A stretch of 11,019 nucleotides of DNA, from contig JAATEZ010000241.1 in the NCBI GenBank assembly GCA_015655485.1, forward strand, positions 1-11,019, in the 5' to 3' direction. This document shows, one piece after another, positions 5,695 to 11,019 of the stretch. This DNA is from Lactobacillales bacterium. GTDB lineage: Bacteria > Bacillota > Bacilli > Lactobacillales > Vagococcaceae. Both the position numbers and the translations under genes were made by a program. The number at the start of each line of letters is the position of its first letter. Position 1 is the stretch's first letter. The notes under the pieces are model-generated. The model saw only the letters and a program-made list of their open reading frames with translations, was not told the DNA's origin and ran no database searches.

Positions 5695-6699
5695 TTGGTC
5701 ACTATTAAAGATATTGCTAAAATTGCCGGTGTATCTCACACGACTGTTTCCCGCGCATTAAATGGCAATCCAATCATCAAAAAAACGACAAGAGATAGAA
5801 TCAATCAAATCGCTGCTGATTTGAACTACATCCCTAATTATAATGCAAAGAGTTTAGTCATGAAGAAGTCTTACACCATTGGACTGTTCTTTTCAAGTAT
5901 TGACCAAGGAACTTCCGCAAGTTTTCTTGTGGATGTGATCAAAGGGATCAATGCGGTTGTTGATGAAAACTATAATCTCTCCGTCAATGGGATCGACTCA
6001 ATCAAAAATCTGGATTCGATTTTACCTCAACGATTTGATGGAATCATTGTCATGAGTCAAAGTGATCAGGATAATAGTTTTATCTATCATGTGAAACAAG
6101 CCGGCATTCCTCTAGTTGTTTTAAATCGTCAATTAGGTGATGTTTCAATTGCAAATGTTCTGGCTGATGATCGTTCAGGAGTTCGTTTCGCTATCGACTT
6201 CGCCTTAGAACAAGGTCACCGTAAAATCGCTATTATTGAAGGGAAAACTGGTTTTAAATCCTCATTAGAGCGCAAAGAAGGTTTTTTGGAAAGTATGAGT
6301 CGGGCAAAAGTCAATATTCGTTCAGAATACCTTGTCCGAGGCGATTACAGTATCGAGAGCGGCTTTAAACAAATGAACCGCCTGCTGGATTTAGATCATC
6401 CGCCGACACTGGTCTTTTGCTCTAATGATGACATGGCTATCGGGGCAATGAAAGCTTGCTACGCCAAAAATATTCAGATTCCAAATGATATTTCGATCAT
6501 CGGCTTTGATGATATCATGTTCGCTCAGTACACAACGCCAACCTTAACAACGATCCGCCGGCCGATCGCCAAGATCAGTCAAGTGGGGGCGGAGAAACTT
6601 ATAGAACTGATGGGAACTTCCAATATACCGGTCAGCCAAATTCTGCTTGATACAAAGCTGATCCTGCGAGAATCTGTCAAAACTGTTTCAGTAAAATAG
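5695..6699 (+). CDS. LacI-family transcriptional regulator of the adjacent acid-sugar operon
   Basis: A 334-residue LacI/GalR repressor. I chose the TTG at 5695: the protein then starts MVTIKDIAKIAGVSHTTVSR, exactly where LacI proteins start, and GAGGAA (5683-5688) lies 6 bases before it. The open frame reaches back to GTG 5578, but that would begin upstream of the promoter. The helix-turn-helix is residues 4-24. The hinge helix includes AKSLVMK (residues 51-57) with the usual minor-groove leucine (L54). Residues 60-330 form a periplasmic-binding-protein-like effector domain, with VFCSNDDMAIGAM near 240-250 and SIIGFDDIMFAQYTTPTLTT thereafter. Bacillus subtilis ExuR, the hexuronate regulator, is also of LacI type, and the downstream uxaB-uxaA suggest a hexuronate-pathway intermediate as inducer, but the effector is not shown. 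Operator-like sites lie before this gene and before the next, implying autoregulation. Confidence 0.85.
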   Translation: MVTIKDIAKIAGVSHTTVSRALNGNPIIKKTTRDRINQIAADLNYIPNYNAKSLVMKKSYTIGLFFSSIDQGTSASFLVDVIKGINAVVDENYNLSVNGIDSIKNLDSILPQRFDGIIVMSQSDQDNSFIYHVKQAGIPLVVLNRQLGDVSIANVLADDRSGVRFAIDFALEQGHRKIAIIEGKTGFKSSLERKEGFLESMSRAKVNIRSEYLVRGDYSIESGFKQMNRLLDLDHPPTLVFCSNDDMAIGAMKACYAKNIQIPNDISIIGFDDIMFAQYTTPTLTTIRRPIAKISQVGAEKLIELMGTSNIPVSQILLDTKLILRESVKTVSVK

Positions 6700-6721
6700 C
6701 TGCTAGTCTTGCAACTATTTT
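6693..6721 (+). terminator. Weak hairpin at the end of the LacI-family gene, possible partial terminator
   Basis: AAAATAG-C-TGC (6693-6703) pairs with GCA-A-CTATTTT (6711-6721) with one C-A mismatch and loop TAGTCTT. The stop codon is inside the left arm. The T residues are part of the stem, so termination would be inefficient, allowing some read-through into the next gene. Confidence 0.35.
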
Positions 6722-6728
6722 CATCTCG

Positions 6729-6746
6729 AAAATGCACACGTTAACA
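6729..6746 (+). promoter_or_regulatory. Operator-like site 3, upstream of the mandelate-racemase-family gene
   Basis: AAAATGCACACGTTAACA contains the 16-mer found inverted at 5571-5586. TGCACACGTTAACA matches 12 of 14 positions of the CcpA cre pattern TGWAARCGNTWNCA, so both the local LacI-family protein and CcpA are candidates. TTAACA (6741-6746) could serve as a -35 box with TCTATC (6764-6769) as a poor -10, in which case the site would cover the promoter. That promoter call is weak. Confidence 0.6.
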
Positions 6747-6791
6747 TTACACTTTCAATTCATTCTATCCTACAAATAAAGGAGAATAGTC

Positions 6792-7892
6792 ATGGCTATT
6801 ATAAAAAAAATCACTACTGAATATTATCGGATCCCTTTACCTGAAATCATGGAAGATGCCAAACATGGTCTGCATACTCATTTTGAAGTTCCCATCGTAA
6901 AAATTTTAACTGAAGATGGACAAATTGGCCTTGGTTATACTTATACCGGCGGCTTTGGCGGCGCTGCAATTTCAAAGTTGATCGAGATCGAATTGACCAA
7001 CGTTCTGTTGGGGCAAGAGGCTGACAATGTGGAAACGTTGTGGGAAAAAATGCAGACAGGGATCCATTATGTCGGTCACGGCGGGTTAGCCAGTTTTGCT
7101 ATTTCAGCCTGCGACATCGCTCTTTGGGATATCCGCTCTAAAAAAGCCGGCATTCCGTTATATCAATTACTGGGCGGGGCTTCAAACAAAGTCCGCACTT
7201 ATGGCGGAGCCATTGATCTCAGTTTTCCGATTGAAAAATTATTGGATCACCACCGCAAGTATTTAGACAAAGGATTGCGAGCCGTAAAAATCAAACTTGG
7301 TCAGAAAACATTGAAAGAAGATCTAAAACGAATCGAGGCGGTTCGAAAGATGATCGGCCCCGACATCACTTTCATGGTCGACGCAAATATGAGCTGGACA
7401 GTGGAAACGGCAGTCAGAGCCGCTAGAGAAATGCTGAAATATGATATTTTATTTTTAGAAGAACCTATCGATCCTAATAATTATGAAGGCCATGCCAGAA
7501 TTGCCGACTTGACTGGCATGGCTATTGCGGCTGGCGAAAACTTAAGAACCCCTATCGAATTTGAACATCTGATCAGGTATGGAAAAATCGCTTTTCCGCA
7601 ACCGGATGCATCAAACATCGGCGGAATTACCGGATTTATAAAGGTGGCCCATCTGGCTCAAATAAACGGTCTTTGCGTTTCGGCTCATGGAATGCAGGAA
7701 CTGCACGTGAGTCTGTTGGCGGCTTTGCCTAACGCAGGTCTGCTGGAAATGCACAGCTTTCCTATCGATGAGTATACAATGCGTCCTTTAGTGATCGATA
7801 AAACAGATGGAATGGCAGTCGCTCCGGAGGTACCCGGAATCGGAGTCAGCTTCAACTGGGATAAATTGGCTCCCTTCAAAATGAAAATTTAG
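6792..7892 (+). CDS. Mandelate-racemase-group enolase-superfamily enzyme, probable acid-sugar dehydratase (substrate unknown)
   Basis: A 366-residue enolase-superfamily protein. The N-terminal capping domain begins IPLPEIMEDAKHGLHTHFEV, and the barrel holds the full mandelate racemase residue set. These are K166-x-K168 (base), metal ligands D197 (with N199), E223 and E249, the D272/H299 dyad, and E319, each two positions later than the classical mandelate racemase numbering. Enzymes with KxK plus the His-Asp dyad mostly dehydrate aldonic or aldaric acids, for example L-talarate/galactarate, fuconate or rhamnonate; my closest impression is the talarate/galactarate dehydratase-like branch. The reaction starts with Mg2+-assisted removal of the proton next to the carboxylate. 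AAAGGAG sits 7 bases before ATG. It is the first structural gene after the regulator and 69 bases before uxaB. It probably feeds another acid sugar, or an epimer, into the altronate/KDG route; that is inference. Confidence 0.8.
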   Translation: MAIIKKITTEYYRIPLPEIMEDAKHGLHTHFEVPIVKILTEDGQIGLGYTYTGGFGGAAISKLIEIELTNVLLGQEADNVETLWEKMQTGIHYVGHGGLASFAISACDIALWDIRSKKAGIPLYQLLGGASNKVRTYGGAIDLSFPIEKLLDHHRKYLDKGLRAVKIKLGQKTLKEDLKRIEAVRKMIGPDITFMVDANMSWTVETAVRAAREMLKYDILFLEEPIDPNNYEGHARIADLTGMAIAAGENLRTPIEFEHLIRYGKIAFPQPDASNIGGITGFIKVAHLAQINGLCVSAHGMQELHVSLLAALPNAGLLEMHSFPIDEYTMRPLVIDKTDGMAVAPEVPGIGVSFNWDKLAPFKMKI

Positions 7893-7961
7893 TCTTGCTG
7901 ATTGGTGTATTACTGATAAAAACAGTTTCATTTATAACAATAAGAAAAAGGAGTTTGAATC

Positions 7962-9380
7962 ATGAAAAAATTATCTAGAAAAAATTTCCCGGAGCTGCCC
8001 AGCTTTCCTGAAAAAGTCATCCAATTTGGTGAGGGAAATTTCATGCGCGCCTTTATCGACTGGCAATTGCAGCAAATGAATAATCACGACTTATTCGGGG
8101 GCAGTGCCGTGGTTGTTCAGCCTATTGCTCAAGGACTAAGCGAATTGCTGCTGCAGCAGGACAACCTATACACCTTAATGCTGGACGGAATTTTAAATGG
8201 TGAAGTGATCAATTCAAAAGAAATCATTACTACTGTCGATCGTGTCATCAATCCCTACACTCAATATGACAACTATCTAGCGTTAGCAGAAGAGGATGCT
8301 CTGAAGTTTATCATCTCCAATACAACAGAAGCCGGGATCCAATATCATGCCAAAGATACCCTGCAGGACGCTCCTCAGGCGAGCTTTCCCGGAAAGTTGA
8401 CGGCTTTACTTTATAAAAGATATCAATTAAATAAAAGCGGCTTTACGATCATTCCTTGCGAACTTATCGATCGCAACGGCGAAAAATTAAAAGAAATTGT
8501 TTTACGCTACGCGAAAGAATGGCAGTTAGAAGCAGACTTTATTTTATGGCTTCAAAACGAAAATACATTTTGCTGCAGTCTTGTGGATCGAATCGTACCC
8601 GGCTATCCTCGTGAAGAAGCAGGCGCTTTACAGGAAAAACTCGGGTATGAAGATGCTGTAATGGTCAAGGCAGAGCCCTTTTTACTTTGGGTGATCGAAG
8701 GACCAAAATGGCTGGAAAAAGAGCTTCCGCTAGCAAAAGCCGGTTTAAATGTGATCGTAACCAATGATATGACCCCTTACCGGGAAAGAAAAGTCCATCT
8801 TTTAAATGGTCCTCATACGGCAATGGTTTCTTTAGGACTGTTAGCAGGCCTAGAAACGGTGGAAGACGTCATGTCAGATTCAGATTTTGCTGCTTTTGTT
8901 GATGAACTTATGAAAAGCGAAATCATTCCAACGCTTGATTTACCAGCAGCAGAATTGCGTTCTTATGCAGAAGCGATCAAAGAACGTTTTAAAAATCCCT
9001 TTATCCGCCACGAACTGACTTCTATTTTTTTAAACAGTTTATCTAAATTTAAAGCCAGATTATTACCGATCCTGATCAATTACCAAAAAGAATTTCAAAA
9101 GCTCCCTCCGTTGGTAACTCTATCTTTTGCCGGCCTGATTTTAAGCTACCGCGGAGATAAAATAGTTCGCCAGGATGATCAAGATTTACTCGACTTTTTT
9201 GATAAAGCCTGGAAAAATCCTCAGACTGTCGTTCAACAAGTTCTGGGAGCCACCTCATTATGGGATCAGGATTTGAATTCCATTCCCGAATTAGCTGCAA
9301 CACTTGAAAAAGACTTAGAGACACTAATAGCCCAAGGAGCGCGAACCGCTCTTAAAGAAAAAATCTCAGCAAGCAAATAA
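7962..9380 (+). CDS. uxaB: Tagaturonate reductase (altronate oxidoreductase), UxaB
   Basis: A 472-residue member of the long-chain mannitol dehydrogenase family, close in length to Escherichia coli UxaB (483) and recognisably similar along its length. It has VIQFGEGNFMRAFIDWQ at residues 19-35 (NAD-binding start), FIISNTTEAGIQYHA, IIPCELIDRNGEKLKEIVLRYA, and the catalytic signature K277-x4-N282-x2-H285 (KVHLLNGPH). It interconverts D-tagaturonate and D-altronate with NADH, the second step of galacturonate breakdown in the cytoplasm. The start is supported by AAGGAG 8 bases upstream. It lies 69 bases after the mandelate-racemase-family gene and 41 bases before uxaA, with no terminator in between, so the three are likely co-transcribed. 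Fructuronate reductase (UxuB) is the main alternative, but the partner UxaA favours UxaB. Confidence 0.92.
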   Translation: MKKLSRKNFPELPSFPEKVIQFGEGNFMRAFIDWQLQQMNNHDLFGGSAVVVQPIAQGLSELLLQQDNLYTLMLDGILNGEVINSKEIITTVDRVINPYTQYDNYLALAEEDALKFIISNTTEAGIQYHAKDTLQDAPQASFPGKLTALLYKRYQLNKSGFTIIPCELIDRNGEKLKEIVLRYAKEWQLEADFILWLQNENTFCCSLVDRIVPGYPREEAGALQEKLGYEDAVMVKAEPFLLWVIEGPKWLEKELPLAKAGLNVIVTNDMTPYRERKVHLLNGPHTAMVSLGLLAGLETVEDVMSDSDFAAFVDELMKSEIIPTLDLPAAELRSYAEAIKERFKNPFIRHELTSIFLNSLSKFKARLLPILINYQKEFQKLPPLVTLSFAGLILSYRGDKIVRQDDQDLLDFFDKAWKNPQTVVQQVLGATSLWDQDLNSIPELAATLEKDLETLIAQGARTALKEKISASK

Positions 9381-9421
9381 AAAAAGTTGAAACTACTAAA
9401 AAAACAGACAGGAGTGAAATC

Positions 9422-10909
9422 ATGCAGACTCTGATGAAAATGAATCCTAGAGATTCAGTCGCTGTAGCGCTTCGCGACATTAAGGCCAACGAAGAATTGA
9501 AACTTGGACAGGAAAAAATTATGATTTTAGAAGATATTGTCAGAGGACATAAAGTCGCATTGAAAGATTTCGAAGTTGGTGAAACCATTATAAAATATGG
9601 ATTTCCCATTGGTCATGCCATCATTCCGATAAAAAAGGGCGGCTGGATCCATACCCATAATATCAAAACAAATTTAGCTGGTGAAGAAGAGTATCACTAT
9701 CTGCCGGATCTGCATCCCGTTACCTATCCGAACGAGCATCTTACTTTCAAAGGATATCGCCGGGCAAATGGAAAAGTTGGAATTCGCAATTATCTATATA
9801 TCGTGCCGACAGTCGGATGCGTAAACGGGATCGCAGAACTGATCCTGCAAAGCTTCAAGTCTGCTCATCCAGACTTGGGCGGATTCGATAATATCACTAT
9901 TTTAAAGCATCCTTATGGCTGTTCTCAATTAGGAGACGATCATAAAATGACCCGCAGTATTTTACTGGACGCTGTGAAACACCCCAATGCAGGCGGTGTG
10001 TTGGTCTTTGGTTTAGGCTGTGAAAATAATATCGTTTCTGAATTTAAAAAATTGCTGGGTGATTTTGATCCCAAACGAGTAAAATTTCTTGTTGCCCAGG
10101 AAGTTGGCAATGAAGTCAGTGCCGGTCTGGAATTATTAGATGAATTATATGATGAAACATTAAATGATACTAGAACTGACATCCCTCTTAGTGAGCTGAA
10201 AGTCGGTTTAAAATGTGGCGGATCAGATGGATTTTCCGGAATTACTGCCAATCCCCTGCTGGGAGCTTTTTCTGATTTTTTGATTTCTCAAGGCGGAACT
10301 AGTGTATTAACAGAGGTTCCTGAAATGTTTGGTGCCGAAAAAATGCTGATGGCCCGGGCTGAGAATGAAACAGTTTTTAATGATGTCGTCAGTCTGATCA
10401 ACAATTTTAAACAATATTTTCTTTCTTTTGGCGAACCCATTTATGAAAACCCATCGCCAGGAAATAAAGCTGGCGGGATCACCACTCTGGAAGATAAATC
10501 GCTTGGATGTACACAAAAATCCGGGACTTCTCCAGTAGTCGATGTGCTCCAATACGGTGAAAAACTGCGCAAAAAAGGGTTGAGCCTTTTACAGGCTCCC
10601 GGCAATGATCTAGTTGCGGCCTCGGCACTAGCCGCATCGGATTGTCATCTCGTTCTGTTCACTACCGGACGCGGGACTCCCTTTGGCAGCTTTGTTCCAA
10701 CGATCAAAGTATCTACAAATAATCAAATTTTTGAAAAAAAGGGGCATTGGATGGATTTTAACGCTGGTGTTCTCCTTGAAAAACCAATGGAAGAAATTTT
10801 GCAGCAATTCACTCAATTCATCCTCTCAGTCGCCAGCGGCCAGCCTACAAAAAACGAACAAAACGACGTCCGCGAACTCGCCATCTTCAAAACCGGTGTC
10901 ACACTATAA
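9422..10909 (+). CDS. uxaA: Altronate dehydratase, UxaA
   Basis: A 495-residue altronate dehydratase with both expected parts. The N-terminal SAF domain (about residues 10-85) includes GHKVALKDFEVGETIIKYG, and a larger C-terminal domain starts near FKGYRRANGKVGIRNYL. Cysteines that look conserved are C133 (PTVGCVN), C167 (HPYGCSQLGDDH), C200 (GLGCENN) and C265 (LKCGGSDGFSGITANP). The enzyme is Fe(II)-dependent in Escherichia coli and dehydrates D-altronate to 2-keto-3-deoxy-D-gluconate. AGGAG lies 7 bases before the ATG. It is the last gene of the run and is followed by a terminator. A galactarate dehydratase (GarD) relative is possible, but the fused SAF domain, the length and the adjacent uxaB make altronate the clear choice. 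It appears intact. Confidence 0.93.
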   Translation: MQTLMKMNPRDSVAVALRDIKANEELKLGQEKIMILEDIVRGHKVALKDFEVGETIIKYGFPIGHAIIPIKKGGWIHTHNIKTNLAGEEEYHYLPDLHPVTYPNEHLTFKGYRRANGKVGIRNYLYIVPTVGCVNGIAELILQSFKSAHPDLGGFDNITILKHPYGCSQLGDDHKMTRSILLDAVKHPNAGGVLVFGLGCENNIVSEFKKLLGDFDPKRVKFLVAQEVGNEVSAGLELLDELYDETLNDTRTDIPLSELKVGLKCGGSDGFSGITANPLLGAFSDFLISQGGTSVLTEVPEMFGAEKMLMARAENETVFNDVVSLINNFKQYFLSFGEPIYENPSPGNKAGGITTLEDKSLGCTQKSGTSPVVDVLQYGEKLRKKGLSLLQAPGNDLVAASALAASDCHLVLFTTGRGTPFGSFVPTIKVSTNNQIFEKKGHWMDFNAGVLLEKPMEEILQQFTQFILSVASGQPTKNEQNDVRELAIFKTGVTL

Positions 10910-10934
10910 GAAAAGCTGAGCAGGCCGTTTAGCC

Positions 10935-11017
10935 CACAAGCAAAATAGAAAAGAGAACGGGAATCGCCCCCTGATTCCCATGAGCTTTTTCTTTTTGCCG
11001 CTGTGAGCTGGCTTGTG
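10935..11017. repeat. Long imperfect inverted repeat enclosing the uxaA terminator
   Basis: CACAAGC (10935-10941) is mirrored by GCTTGTG (11011-11017). Inside, CAAAA (10941-10945) and TTTTG (10993-10997) also mirror each other around the terminator stem. Some 13 unpaired bases on the right make it imperfect. It may be an extended terminator or the edge of an element continuing past the window. Confidence 0.35.
10959..10996 (+). terminator. Rho-independent terminator of the regulator-to-uxaA transcript
   Basis: GGGAATC (10959-10965) and GATTCCC (10973-10979) form a perfect 7-bp stem with loop GCCCCCT, followed within 7 bases by CTTTTTCTTTTT. It lies about 50 bases after the uxaA stop codon. 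Confidence 0.75.
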
Positions 11018-11019
11018 AA

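Noticed and set aside
6733..6746. A CcpA cre site as the sole explanation of the operator
   Set aside because: The match is 12 of 14, but the same 16-mer also precedes the LacI-family gene itself, which better fits local autoregulation. Dual control is not excluded.
7893..7961. Internal promoter or terminator between the mandelate-racemase-family gene and uxaB
   Set aside because: The 69-base spacer shows no convincing -35/-10 pair or stem with a T run, only the ribosome site of uxaB.
1..11019. CRISPR arrays, insertion sequences, toxin-antitoxin pairs or defence genes
   Set aside because: No regularly spaced repeats, no transposase frames, and no adjacent intact small-gene pairs were seen on either strand.

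Overview
The window reads as a low-GC Gram-positive chromosome, most likely a member of the Lactobacillales (Enterococcaceae-like is my guess from protein character, not proven). The reasons are AT-rich intergenic DNA, strong AGGAG-type ribosome sites, TTGACA/TATAAT promoters, a PepF peptidase, a TrmR-like methyltransferase, a phage integrase of the lactic-acid-bacterial type, and a Bacillota-style hexuronate regulon with a LacI-family regulator.

Region 1 (1-2732) is accessory, decayed DNA beside a tRNA gene. It opens with the 3' end of a tRNA and its terminator. A stretch without an intact gene follows, then a leftward gene for a CmpB-type membrane protein. After that come three pieces that look like the remains of a temperate-phage lysogeny module: a frameshifted leftward Cro/XRE-like regulator, a rightward extracellular-type protein fragment without an expression signal, and a rightward tyrosine integrase broken by stops, a frameshift and a large internal deletion. 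Two hairpin terminators here face left, against the direction of the neighbouring open frame.

Region 2 (2712-5558) is core-like. A leftward SAM-dependent O-methyltransferase (TrmR/YrrM type) is divergent from pepF (oligoendopeptidase F). pepF is full length (603 codons) except for one in-frame TAA at codon 484, which would remove the C-terminal fifth including the conserved substrate-binding His/Tyr motif.

Region 3 (5571-10996) is a hexuronate/acid-sugar locus, all rightward: a LacI-family regulator, a mandelate-racemase-group enolase-superfamily enzyme, uxaB (tagaturonate reductase) and uxaA (altronate dehydratase), ending in a terminator. UxaB and UxaA convert D-tagaturonate through D-altronate to 2-keto-3-deoxygluconate. 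The upstream isomerase UxaC, transporters, and the KDG kinase and aldolase are not in the window. The racemase/dehydratase-type enzyme keeps every expected metal-binding and acid/base residue, but its substrate is unknown. An identical 16-bp sequence lies in inverted orientation before the regulator and before the enzyme gene, and a third related site overlaps the start of the regulator's promoter. This suggests a self-regulating LacI-type switch.

I see no CRISPR array, no complete mobile element, and no clear novel defence or signalling system. The most informative points are the operator set, the uncharacterised enzyme in the altronate operon, the single nonsense codon in pepF, and the eroded phage module.
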